A DNA stretch of 64,000 bases from Arachnia rubra (GTDB lineage Bacteria; Actinomycetota; Actinomycetes; Propionibacteriales; Propionibacteriaceae): assembly GCF_019973735.1 (NCBI RefSeq), contig NZ_AP024463.1, forward strand, positions 1,364,001 through 1,428,000, given 5' to 3'. The notes beneath the pieces are model-generated. The model ran no database searches, was not told the origin of the DNA, and saw only the letters and a program-made list of their open reading frames with translations. The stretch's first letter is position 1. Each line of letters opens with the position of its first letter. Below are positions 29,546-37,395 of the stretch, in pieces. The translations under genes were made by a program, and so were the position numbers.

Positions 29546-29989
29546 ATGAAAACTATTTGGTACAAGACACGCTGGGTGGCAGCGGGGCTTGCCGGGATTG
29601 TGGGTCTCGGGCTTGGCAGCGGGATGGGGGAGCACAAACAACAACCCGCTGCTGTCCCGGGTGTGCAGACCACCGTCTCTGTTACGCCTGCCCCTATCGT
29701 GGAGACAGTTACGGTCGCAGCGACAGCCACTGCTGTTGAAACTATTGAGACGACGGCCACCGCAACCGAGACCATACCGGCGGAGACCATGCCGTCTACA
29801 GACGCCCCCACAACTGTGTCACCCTCAGAGTCGACCCCCACAGCAAAAGAAACCATGCAGCAGTCAGAGGTCTATTACAAGAGCTGTGCAGAGGCCAAGG
29901 CGGCTGGGGTTGCTCCCATGCGCAAGGGCGAGCCTGGTTATCGCCCTGAGCTTGACCGGGATAAGGACGGAGTGGCCTGCGACAAGTGA
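29546..29989 (+). CDS. Exported protein with C-terminal excalibur calcium-binding domain
   Basis: The 147-aa protein has a signal or anchor helix (KTRWVAAGLAGIVGLGLGSG, residues 7-26), a Thr/Pro/Glu-rich linker of about 80 residues that is probably extended and extracellular, and a C-terminal excalibur domain: SCAEAKAAG, GEPGYRPELDRD and DKDGVACDK. The DxDxDG motif resembles the EF-hand calcium loop, and the paired cysteines match the family. Excalibur domains occur on secreted actinobacterial and Bacillus surface proteins and nucleases; no nuclease domain is present here. The ATG at 29546 has gaagg five bases before it. The gene sits alone downstream of an AT-rich patch and converges with the ara-like cluster. 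Confidence 0.85.
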   Translation: MKTIWYKTRWVAAGLAGIVGLGLGSGMGEHKQQPAAVPGVQTTVSVTPAPIVETVTVAATATAVETIETTATATETIPAETMPSTDAPTTVSPSESTPTAKETMQQSEVYYKSCAEAKAAGVAPMRKGEPGYRPELDRDKDGVACDK

Positions 29990-30011
29990 GGCGCGCCCTT
30001 ATGGACGCGCC
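29990..30011. terminator. Hairpin between convergent excalibur and ribulokinase-like genes
   Basis: GGCGCG at 29990-29995 pairs with CGCGCC at 30006-30011, with two further CC-GG pairs inside the loop. It starts right after the excalibur stop codon and lies just downstream of the converging kinase gene, so it could serve both strands. There is no T-run. Confidence 0.5.
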
Positions 30012-30025
30012 CCACTTCCTGGCTG

Positions 30026-31693
30026 TCAGCCTTGCGACTTGGTCACAAGGATCTGTTTGCGGCATGCCTTGAGGTGGTGCATGACCTCGTTGCGGCCTTT
30101 CCCGAAGTAATCATGCAGCACCCGGTATTCCCGGTATAGGTCGTCGTAGGCGGCGACATTCTCCGGGATGGGGGTGAATGTGGTCTCCGGGGTCACTTCC
30201 CGGTGGGCCATCACCGGGGCTGCCTCTCGGACATCCGGGTATTCACCGGCGGCGACCGCGGCATAGATCGCCGACCCGTGGGCGCCTGAGGCCACCGACG
30301 GGCAGATCGCCAGCGGCAGGTTGGTCACGTCCGCGTAGATCTGCATCAGCAGCGGGTTCTTGACCAGCCCTCCCGCGACCACCAGGTCACCCACCTCGAC
30401 GCCCGCCTCCCGGAAGGCCTCGATGATCACCCGGGTGCCGAAGGCCGTCGCCTCCAGCAGCGCCCGGTACTGATCCTCCGGTGTGGTGGTCAGCGTGAGA
30501 CCGAGCATGAGACCGGTCAGCTCGGTGTCATCCAGGATCGACCGGTTCCCCGAATGCCAGTCGAGGGCCAGCAGCCCATGCTCACCGACCTGCTGCGCTG
30601 CGGCCAGCTCGGTGAGGTACTCGTGTACGCCTATGCCCTTGGCCGCGGCTGCCTCGACATATGCCGGCGGGACACAGGTGTCGACAAACCAGCCGAAGAT
30701 GTCACCGACCCCGGCCTGCCCGGCCTCATAGCCCCACAGACCCTTCACGATCCCGTCCGGCACGATGCCGCCGATTCCCGGCACCTCGCCAAAGCTCTCC
30801 GAGGTCATCATGTGACACGTCGAGGTGCCCATGATGAGCGTCAGCTGTCCTGGTTCGCAGGCGTTCGCGGCAGGCACCGTCGCGTGGGCGTCGATGTTCG
30901 CGGCTGCGACGGCGATGCCCTCCGGCAAGCCGGTCAGCGCCGCCGCCTCGGCTGTCAGCGATCCCACGCGGTCACCGGGCTTTGCCACCGGCTGCGGCAG
31001 CAGCTCAAGCAGCCGGGAGAAACCGGGAGCCATCGCTTCCAGGACCTCAGCCGGTGGGTGGGAGCCGTCCACGAAGTTCCCCTTGTACCCGGCCAGCGAC
31101 ATGGAGGCCGCCAGCTCGCCGGTGAGACGCTGGATGATCCAGTCGCCGGCCTCCACGAAATGACTGGCCGCATCCCAGACCTCCCGGTCCTCTTCGAACA
31201 GGGCCAGGGCCTTCGCCAGCTGCCAGTCCGCCGACACCTCTCCGCCATAGCGGGCCAGGGTTTCTGGTGCCAGCTCAGCCAAAACCTTGTTGACGACCTT
31301 GCCCTGCTGCTGGGAGGCGTGATGCTTCCACAGCTTCACGTAGGCATGAGGACGCCTGGCAAACTCAGGCTTCTCACACAGCGGCGCATAGGACGAGTCG
31401 GTGGGGAAGACCGTGCAGGAGGTGAAGTCGACAGCCAGGCCGACGACATCACCGGGCGACACACCCGAGTCGGCAACGGCCTGGGGCACCGCCTTGCCCA
31501 GAACCTCCAGATAGTCGGCGGGCACCTGCAGAGCCCAATCCGGAGGCAGCTGCTGTCCTTCCAGCTCACGATCGATCACCCCGTGCGGGTAGCTGTGCTC
31601 AGCGCTCGCGAGAATCTTCCCGTCCGCCACAGATACGACGACCGCCCGCCCCGAGAGGGTGCCGAAATCGATTCCTACAACTGCTTTGCTCAT
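30026..31693 (-). CDS. araB: L-ribulokinase-like FGGY kinase (AraB type)
   Basis: The 555-aa protein is a full-length AraB-type kinase: VGIDFGTLSGRAVVV at the N-terminus, AVDFTSCTVFP, HAYVKLWKHHASQ and EVSADWQLAKAL in the substrate domain, GTSTCHMM and WGYEAGQAGVGDIFGWFV, then the nucleotide-site motif VAGGLVKNPLLMQIYADV. AraB phosphorylates L-ribulose at C5 (some also accept ribitol or D-ribulose). The start is clear from aaggag six bases before the ATG. It is the last gene of the cluster, 25 bp after araM. Neither arabinose isomerase (araA) nor ribulose-phosphate epimerase (araD) is present, so its true ketose substrate is open. A second FGGY kinase lies two genes upstream. Confidence 0.88.
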   Translation of the reverse strand: MSKAVVGIDFGTLSGRAVVVSVADGKILASAEHSYPHGVIDRELEGQQLPPDWALQVPADYLEVLGKAVPQAVADSGVSPGDVVGLAVDFTSCTVFPTDSSYAPLCEKPEFARRPHAYVKLWKHHASQQQGKVVNKVLAELAPETLARYGGEVSADWQLAKALALFEEDREVWDAASHFVEAGDWIIQRLTGELAASMSLAGYKGNFVDGSHPPAEVLEAMAPGFSRLLELLPQPVAKPGDRVGSLTAEAAALTGLPEGIAVAAANIDAHATVPAANACEPGQLTLIMGTSTCHMMTSESFGEVPGIGGIVPDGIVKGLWGYEAGQAGVGDIFGWFVDTCVPPAYVEAAAAKGIGVHEYLTELAAAQQVGEHGLLALDWHSGNRSILDDTELTGLMLGLTLTTTPEDQYRALLEATAFGTRVIIEAFREAGVEVGDLVVAGGLVKNPLLMQIYADVTNLPLAICPSVASGAHGSAIYAAVAAGEYPDVREAAPVMAHREVTPETTFTPIPENVAAYDDLYREYRVLHDYFGKGRNEVMHHLKACRKQILVTKSQG

Positions 31694-31718
31694 ATGTATC
31701 TCCTTCGGTCTCCCGGGG

Positions 31719-33080
31719 TCAGGCTCTCGGGGCCTGGCGGCCCCAGAAACCATCGGGTGCGAACAGTTCATCCACCAAAGCGTCCAGGAGGCCGGTTTCC
31801 AGTGCGAGATCCAGGACGGTGTAGCGCTTGCGGATCATCTGGGCGCGGGTATAGGTGGCCCGGAACCTTTCCCAATCCAACCCGATGTCCTGCGGATGGG
31901 CGGGGGCGCCGGCGGCGCGCAGCATCTCCTGCAGCTCGCTGGCGGGCAGCAGCTGATTCCGCAGCCTCACCGACACATCGGGCCACACAGAGGCCAGCAG
32001 CTCCAGACGAGCCCTCAACTGTTCGGGCGGAAGCCATTTGGCGAGGGCCTGGACGACGGTCTCCTCAACCAGGCGGGGATCGGGATGGAGCCTGCGGACC
32101 TCGGCCTCCATCGCATCCCGGCCAGGCCAGGCCGCGACCACGGAGTCGATGTCGAGGTCTGACAGATCCCGTTCCAGCAGCCGCTCGTAGAGGGCGGCGA
32201 TCGCCACCGTCCCGATGCCGACCTTGAAACCGTGCGACAGGCGCCTGGGGGTGACGTCCACCCCATGCCCCTCCATCTCCCAGAGATGGCTGAACTGGTG
32301 TTCCGCACCGGAGGCAGGCCGGCTTGACTGATGGGCCTGCATGGCGAGCCCGCTCATCACGAGCCCCTCCACCAGATCGCCGGTGGCCGCGACATCACCG
32401 GCGGCCAGGTCGGCCGGTCGTGACAGTGCGCCACGCAACGGGCCCTGGACCAGCTCCCAGACGCTCTGGTCGATGGCCTCGGCACCCAGCACGTCGGCGA
32501 GAATCCAGTCCGCCCCGGCGGGCACCTTGCCCAGCAGGTCACCATAGCCAGAGGCCGTCATCACCTGCGGGGCGGCTGCCATCAAGGCCAGATCGGCAAT
32601 ACAGCCGTAAGGCGCCGGGCAACTCAGCGTCTGTTTGAAGCCGTCGAGGGCGATGGAGGCGCCAAAAGCGGTGTAGCCATCCATGGAGGCCGCCGTCCCC
32701 ACCACCATGTAGCGCCGGCCAAGTTCCCCGGAGGCACGTTTCACAATGTCGTTGAGGGTACCCGATCCGACAGCGACGGCGACGGCGTCCAGCGGGGCCA
32801 GGATATCCCGCAGGGCCTCGCAGTTCTCGTATTTCGCGTAGAGCTCCGGGTCACCGGGGAAGACATGCGGCGTGGCCAGCTCCACCCCAGCCGCCGCCAG
32901 TGCGCTGGAGACCTGTTTCCCGGCCAGCTCGAAGGTGCGCTCGTCTGCGACCACGACCGCTTGGACTGGGCCGAAAAGGTCCTTGAAGACCTGCCCGGCC
33001 TGGCCGATGGCACCTTCGCCGATCACCACAGCCTTGGTGTCGGTGGCATCCTGCAATGCCTGGGTGATCAGGTCCGCCAT
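31719..33080 (-). CDS. araM: Glycerol-1-phosphate dehydrogenase family protein (AraM/EgsA-like)
   Basis: The 453-aa protein belongs to the iron-containing-alcohol-dehydrogenase-like G1PDH family: GSGTLNDIVKRAS is the NAD-binding loop, GTAASMDGYTAFGASI and SGYGDLLGK the substrate site, with metal-ligand histidines in GAEHQFSHLWEM and RRLSHGFKVGIGT. Bacillus AraM reduces dihydroxyacetone phosphate to sn-glycerol 1-phosphate and is encoded within the arabinose operon. Here it sits between an FGGY kinase (one base between the genes) and an AraB-type kinase. Actinobacteria do not use G1P lipids as their main membrane lipid, so a catabolic substrate such as a sugar phosphate or polyol phosphate is equally possible. 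The motifs are intact. Confidence 0.85.
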   Translation of the reverse strand: MADLITQALQDATDTKAVVIGEGAIGQAGQVFKDLFGPVQAVVVADERTFELAGKQVSSALAAAGVELATPHVFPGDPELYAKYENCEALRDILAPLDAVAVAVGSGTLNDIVKRASGELGRRYMVVGTAASMDGYTAFGASIALDGFKQTLSCPAPYGCIADLALMAAAPQVMTASGYGDLLGKVPAGADWILADVLGAEAIDQSVWELVQGPLRGALSRPADLAAGDVAATGDLVEGLVMSGLAMQAHQSSRPASGAEHQFSHLWEMEGHGVDVTPRRLSHGFKVGIGTVAIAALYERLLERDLSDLDIDSVVAAWPGRDAMEAEVRRLHPDPRLVEETVVQALAKWLPPEQLRARLELLASVWPDVSVRLRNQLLPASELQEMLRAAGAPAHPQDIGLDWERFRATYTRAQMIRKRYTVLDLALETGLLDALVDELFAPDGFWGRQAPRA

Positions 33081-33081
33081 A

Positions 33082-34644
33082 TCAGCCTCGCTTCGTGTTC
33101 TCGCGATCCACCATGTCGTGGATCATCGGCTGGAGCCGCGGATAGGTGTTGGCGTAGGCGTCGACGAAGTACTGGTATTCCTCATGCCGCTGCTGGTTTG
33201 GCTCCAGCAGGTCGATCTCATGAACCATCTCCTTGGCCGCCGCGCCGAGATCGGGGTAGAGCCCCGCGCCGACCGCCGCCAGCATGCAGGAGCCCAGCAC
33301 CACCGCGTCACCGACCTCGGTCAGGGCGATTGGGACCCCGGTGACGTCCGCATGCATCTGCATCCAGTCGCGGCTCTTCGTCGCGCCGCCGGCGGCGACG
33401 ATCTTCTTGACCTCGAAGCCAGCCGCAGACATGGCCCGCAGGTTGTGGGCGGTGCCGTAGCAGACCGACTCCTGGATGGCGCGGTAGAAGTGAGCTGGGC
33501 CGTGGTGCAGCGAGAGCCCCCAGATCACGCCGCGGGCCTTCGAATCCGTGTACGGGGTGCGGTTGCCCTGGAAATACTCGTTGATGATCAGCCCTTCGGA
33601 ACCGGGTGGCAGGTCCTTCGACTGCTTGTTGAGGATGTCGTAAACATTGAGCCCGGTGGCCTCAGCGGCCTGGATGAGGTCGCGGGCGAAGTTGTCCTTG
33701 AACCATTTGAGCACCGACCCGGTGGACACCTGGCCGCCCTCGACGGTGTACTGCCCCTTGACGACGCCATCGGTGTAGGCGCCGAAGAAGCCCTTGCCGT
33801 GGATGGGCTTGTCGGTCTGTCCCGTGAGCACATGGGAGGAACCGGTGATCAGCGCCATCACGCCAGGCTCGACCACGCCCAGGCCGATCTGCCCGGCCCA
33901 GGCATCCGCTGGGCCCTGCGCGACGGGGATGCCTGGGCGCAGCCCGAGGAGCTGGGCAGCGATCACCGAGAGCTCGCCGACGGGGGTGCCGAGGTCCACG
34001 ACGTTCTCGGGGATCTTGCTGAAGACGTCCCCGCAGCCGATGGTCTCGTAGAAGTCGGTGGGCCAGCCGCCCTGGTCCCGGTTGTAGTACATGCGCAGCG
34101 CAGCCGAGTTGATGTTGGTGGTCCACTCGCCGGTCAGCTTGTAGGTCACCCAGTCGGGGGCATCCACCAGGCGGTATGCCGCGTCGTAGGTCTCGCGCTC
34201 GTTCTCCCGCAGCCATGCGGCTTTGAAGGGGTACCACTCGGCCGTGGCGGGGGCGGTGCCCCTGCCGTTGTAGAGCCGCGCCACCGAATCCGACTTCTCA
34301 GCGCGGGCCGCCTGCTCGGTGGCGCGCACGTCCATCCACATGATCGCAGGCCGGAGGGCCTCGCCACGCTTGTCCATGGCGACCACAGTCATGGTGGTCG
34401 CGTCGTAGGAGATGCCCTTGATGGCGGCAGGGGAGACACCCGAGGCCGCGATCACCTTGCGGCATGAGGCCTGCAAGGCCTCCCACCATTCTTCTGGATC
34501 CTGCTCAGCCCAGCCTGGATGGGGATGGGTGGTGCGGTAGGTGGTGGCGGCGAAGGACACCGGGTGGCCTGCCAGGTCGAAGATGGCAGCCCTCACGCTT
34601 TCGGTGCCGAAATCGATGCCGAGGAGGTAGGTGTTTTCAGTCAT
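33082..34644 (-). CDS. FGGY-family carbohydrate kinase, pentulose/tetrulose type
   Basis: The 520-aa kinase has the FGGY N-domain (LLGIDFGTESVRAAIFDL, GISYDATTMTVVAM, IMWMDVRATEQA) and C-domain (ITGSSHVLTGQ, EGLIINEYFQGNRTPYTD, IVAAGGATKSRDWMQMHADV). It is distinct from the AraB-type kinase two genes downstream and looks closer to the D-ribulose/xylulose or erythrulose-type branches, but the substrate is not readable from motifs. It begins ten bases after the HAD phosphatase stop and ends one base before araM, so the four genes are tightly packed and cotranscribed. Two different FGGY kinases in one operon suggests two related substrates or a branched route. Confidence 0.85.
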   Translation of the reverse strand: MTENTYLLGIDFGTESVRAAIFDLAGHPVSFAATTYRTTHPHPGWAEQDPEEWWEALQASCRKVIAASGVSPAAIKGISYDATTMTVVAMDKRGEALRPAIMWMDVRATEQAARAEKSDSVARLYNGRGTAPATAEWYPFKAAWLRENERETYDAAYRLVDAPDWVTYKLTGEWTTNINSAALRMYYNRDQGGWPTDFYETIGCGDVFSKIPENVVDLGTPVGELSVIAAQLLGLRPGIPVAQGPADAWAGQIGLGVVEPGVMALITGSSHVLTGQTDKPIHGKGFFGAYTDGVVKGQYTVEGGQVSTGSVLKWFKDNFARDLIQAAEATGLNVYDILNKQSKDLPPGSEGLIINEYFQGNRTPYTDSKARGVIWGLSLHHGPAHFYRAIQESVCYGTAHNLRAMSAAGFEVKKIVAAGGATKSRDWMQMHADVTGVPIALTEVGDAVVLGSCMLAAVGAGLYPDLGAAAKEMVHEIDLLEPNQQRHEEYQYFVDAYANTYPRLQPMIHDMVDRENTKRG

Positions 34645-34654
34645 GGTGGTTCTC

Positions 34655-35491
34655 TCAATCTTGTTCTGTCCAGCCGAGCTCGTCCCACAGCCGCTGGGGG
34701 ATGAGCCGGTCTATGCGGTCAAGCACATAGGTGGGTTTGTGGTTCTCTTCAAGTGCTGCGACGTCCTGGGCGGTGGTCTCGCCCGTCAGCACCAGACAGG
34801 AGGCCATGCCGGTGTCAAGCGCCATCTGGATGTCAGTGCCGAGCCGGTCCCCGACCATCACGCAGTCAGCAGGATCGACCTCCAGGCCACGGAGGGCCTC
34901 CTCCAGCATGATGGGGGAGGGCTTGCCCAGGTTCGCTTCCGCCTTGACCCCGGTGCAGGTCTCGATCGCTGCGGTGATCGCGGCGCAGTCAGGCTCTCCA
35001 CGTCCACCCGGGAAGGGGCAGAACCGGTCCGGGTTGGTCTGGACCAGGATGGCGCGACGGTGAAACCAGATCGCATCGAAGGCGGTCTGCAGCTTGGCGT
35101 AGTCGAAAGTGCGGTCGTAGGAGGCGACGACGACATCGATCTGCTCGGGGTCCTCACTCAGCCGGAAACCGGCCTCGGTGAGCGCGCGTTTCAAGGGCTG
35201 CTCACCGACGACGAAGAGGGTGGCGCCGGGATGATGCTCCTGCAGCCAGCGTGTGGTTGTCACCACCGTGTTCGCGATGTCCGTGATCTCGGTCGGCAAT
35301 CCCAGCCGGGCCAGCTTCTCAACGTACTGCTGTGGGTCCTTCGTCGGGTTGTTGGAGAGGAACCGCACCGGGATCCCGCGGCGGCGTAACTCCCCGATCA
35401 ACCGGGCTGCGCCAGGCAGCAGGTGATCGCCCAGATAAATCGTGCCGTCCAGGTCGAATACATAGGCCTGGTGCAGCTCGGTTGGCGGCAT
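34655..35491 (-). CDS. HAD-superfamily sugar-phosphate phosphatase, NagD/AraL type
   Basis: The 278-aa protein has HAD motif I DLDGTIYLGD, motif II FLSNNPTKD, the C2 cap between, the lysine in LGKPSPIMLEEAL and motif III MVGDRLGTDIQMA. This is the NagD (class IIA) subfamily, which includes AraL, the promiscuous sugar-phosphate phosphatase of the Bacillus arabinose operon. Its likely job is to remove toxic or dead-end phosphorylated sugars that build up in the pathway. The ATG at 35489-35491 is chosen because aaggaaaacc precedes it; a longer frame upstream lacks a site. It follows a hairpin and may have its own promoter, ten bases ahead of the FGGY kinase. Confidence 0.85.
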   Translation of the reverse strand: MPPTELHQAYVFDLDGTIYLGDHLLPGAARLIGELRRRGIPVRFLSNNPTKDPQQYVEKLARLGLPTEITDIANTVVTTTRWLQEHHPGATLFVVGEQPLKRALTEAGFRLSEDPEQIDVVVASYDRTFDYAKLQTAFDAIWFHRRAILVQTNPDRFCPFPGGRGEPDCAAITAAIETCTGVKAEANLGKPSPIMLEEALRGLEVDPADCVMVGDRLGTDIQMALDTGMASCLVLTGETTAQDVAALEENHKPTYVLDRIDRLIPQRLWDELGWTEQD

Positions 35492-35626
35492 TGGTTTTCC
35501 TTCCTGGAACCTGAGTGTGTCGTGCATTCGCCCAGGTTCCTCTTTCCAGATAGGGCAGCCTCGCTGCGTGCACCCCGCTCACGGCACGTCCAGTACCGTT
35601 TCGCTGACTGCCTCAGCGTGGCATCC

Positions 35627-35649
35627 GCCCCGGAGCCAGGCTCCGGGCG
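35627..35649 (-). terminator. Hairpin between the membrane protein and HAD phosphatase genes
   Basis: CCCGGAGCC at 35629-35637 and GGCTCCGGG at 35639-35647 form a near-perfect palindrome, effectively a 7-bp stem with a CCAGG loop. It lies about 20 bp downstream of the membrane protein stop. With no T-run it may be an incomplete terminator that lowers expression of the kinases relative to the isomerase and transporter. The remaining 130 bp up to the phosphatase gene hold no gene. Confidence 0.45.
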
Positions 35650-35670
35650 ACGGACCCCAGGCGCCCGCCC

Positions 35671-36768
35671 CTAGAACAATGGGGCGGCGATGTTCGCCAC
35701 GGAGACGATGATGGTGTTGGCGATCCAGATCGCGGCTGCCGGCGGATCGAAGTGGGTTGTGCCCCGGTCGTGGAACAACCGCGCCTGGATCTCGGCCAGC
35801 CATGCGGCAAACATGCCCGCCACCACTGCGGCCAGCAGGGCCACAGTGGCCATCATGATGAACTGGCCTTTGACGCCGGCGTCCAGCACGTTGCGGCTGT
35901 TGTCGAACAACGCGACCAGTGAGATTCCCCTATCGCTCATGGTGTTCCAGAAGTCCTGGCCGGCTGAGCTGCCGATCAGGCCATCCGCCAGCACCGGTAG
36001 GAAGGCCACGGAGGCCAGGCCAGCGCTGATCGTGATGTGGTGGGTCACCGGCATCTCGGCGCCAAGGATCAGGAACATAACGCAGAGAGCGGAGATCGCG
36101 AACGCGAAGGTCTGCGCGTTGCCGGTCGCTGCCAGTTTGGGGAAGGCCAGCGCGATGAACAGCGTCGCACCACCAGATAGCAGCCCGAACATCGCTCCGA
36201 GCGGAAGGTACTGGCTCGGTTTCTCCTGGTAGCGCAGCCAGGCCGCGTCATCGCTGGGGGCGATCTTCCCGAGGAAGGACGTGGAGTCGTTGAACTTCTC
36301 TCGGTTCAGGAAGTTGCCGCCCGCGACGAGACGCGCCACGACAGCGGACAGCACCACTGTCAGAGCCACCGAGTCGGTGTGACTGCCGAACCACGGGATT
36401 TTGGTGATGAGGTTCTGGACGACATATCCGAAGACCCCGAATGCTGCGCCCACCCAGAGCACGTCGGGCTTGCCTAACCGCGCCAGCGGACTGGTAGCGT
36501 CCTTGCCGTCGGCGTATCCGCGCCGAGCAGCGTATGCCGCGGCGCCCACGCCGCCGGCGAAGGCGATATGGGGTCCGGCGAATGGCCCGAAGGCCAGATA
36601 GGTGAAGCCTGCTGTCGACTCGGTTCCGAGGTAGATGCCGAACGAGGTCAGCACCGTGAAGCCGGTGATGGCGAAGGCGAAGTTGCCGCCGATGGCGGCA
36701 CCGAAGAACCCGCCTGCGATGGCGACGGCGAGGCCGAAAAGATAACTGGCGGTTCCGGGATCGAACAT
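35671..36768 (-). CDS. Unknown polytopic membrane protein, probable sugar/polyol transporter of the cluster
   Basis: The 365-aa protein is almost entirely hydrophobic, with about ten predicted helices (for example YLFGLAVAIAGGFFGAAIGG, VLWVGAAFGVFGYVVQNLI, FAFAISALCVMFLILGAEM). Glycine-rich segments (AGPHIAFAGGVGAAAYAA) and a conserved-looking polar stretch MPVTHHITISAGL recall transport pores. I cannot place it in MFS, PTS EIIC or ABC families. It starts with aaggaac four bases before the ATG, 29 bp after the RpiB-like gene. Because no other transporter accompanies the catabolic genes, uptake of the substrate is the most economical role, but this is inference. It has no ATPase or PTS partner in the window. 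Confidence 0.75.
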   Translation of the reverse strand: MFDPGTASYLFGLAVAIAGGFFGAAIGGNFAFAITGFTVLTSFGIYLGTESTAGFTYLAFGPFAGPHIAFAGGVGAAAYAARRGYADGKDATSPLARLGKPDVLWVGAAFGVFGYVVQNLITKIPWFGSHTDSVALTVVLSAVVARLVAGGNFLNREKFNDSTSFLGKIAPSDDAAWLRYQEKPSQYLPLGAMFGLLSGGATLFIALAFPKLAATGNAQTFAFAISALCVMFLILGAEMPVTHHITISAGLASVAFLPVLADGLIGSSAGQDFWNTMSDRGISLVALFDNSRNVLDAGVKGQFIMMATVALLAAVVAGMFAAWLAEIQARLFHDRGTTHFDPPAAAIWIANTIIVSVANIAAPLF

Positions 36769-36797
36769 CTTTGTTCCTTAACTGGTTTCCTGGGGAG

Positions 36798-37259
36798 TTA
36801 GCTGGTTTTGGGCTCGTAGGAGCTGATGGCGGCCACCTTGGGGCCGGAGGATGAACTGGGGTCGAAGGTGTATCCGAGCCACTCACGTACCAGGCGGCGC
36901 GCCAGCTGGAGGCCGATCACGCGTTCGCCCAGGGTTAGTACCTGAGCGTCGTTTGACAGGACCAGGCGTTCGACGGAGAAGCTGTCATGGGCGACCGAGG
37001 CACGGATGCCCGGCACCTTGTTGGCTGCTATGGCCATTCCCATGCCCGTGCCACACACCAGCAAGGCCCGGTCGGCCTCACCCGCAGCCACCTTTTTGGC
37101 TGCGTCGACGGCCACGTGCGGATAGTCGATGTCCTGCCCGGGTGAGACGCCCACATCTATGACCTTGGTGACGCGCTCGTCAGCCTCAAGGTCAGCCTTC
37201 AGGGTCTCCTTGTAGTTCACACCGGCGATGTCCGCGCCTACGACGATAGTAAGTCCCAT
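36798..37259 (-). CDS. RpiB/LacAB-family sugar-phosphate isomerase (tetrulose/pentulose-phosphate type)
   Basis: The 153-aa protein has the family core LVCGTGMGMAIAANKVPGIR with the catalytic cysteine, and HDSFSVERLVLSNDAQVLTLG with the active-site histidine. The N-terminal DHAG of canonical RpiB is replaced by DIAGVNYKE, losing the phosphate-side histidine, and the C-terminus (REWLGYTFDPSS) recalls the erythrulose-4-phosphate isomerase subgroup more than housekeeping RpiB. The ATG at 37257-37259 is preceded by gagga; a TTG four codons earlier is less likely. It is the first gene of the sugar cluster, just downstream of a candidate operator. The precise substrate is an inference. Confidence 0.8.
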   Translation of the reverse strand: MGLTIVVGADIAGVNYKETLKADLEADERVTKVIDVGVSPGQDIDYPHVAVDAAKKVAAGEADRALLVCGTGMGMAIAANKVPGIRASVAHDSFSVERLVLSNDAQVLTLGERVIGLQLARRLVREWLGYTFDPSSSSGPKVAAISSYEPKTS

Positions 37260-37395
37260 GCCTGTCCTCAACTTCCTTGTACGGGGGGTGGTAGGAAGAG
37301 TAACAGCGAAGCTGTGAAAAACACCATAGATTATGGTTTGGAAAAGTATTATCCCTAGTCAAACCGGCGTGTCGCAGCTCAGGGGGAGTGGTTGA
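37260..37395 (-). promoter_or_regulatory. Promoter/operator region of the sugar cluster
   Basis: This 136-bp gap separates the DeoR-type regulator from the first catabolic gene. It is AT-rich between 37310 and 37360 and contains the perfect 15-bp inverted repeat ACCATA-GAT-TATGGT at 37323-37337, a good candidate operator for the adjacent regulator. On the minus strand TTGACT (a near-consensus -35) lies upstream of the repeat, but no well-spaced -10 follows it. Confidence 0.5.

Noticed and set aside
30554..32227. Plus-strand open frame of 557 codons over the araB-araM genes
   Set aside because: Antisense to two clear enzymes, no motif, biased composition; a shadow.
32872..34467. Plus-strand open frame of 531 codons over the FGGY kinase
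   Set aside because: Antisense shadow with no domain; the kinase on the other strand shows all family motifs.
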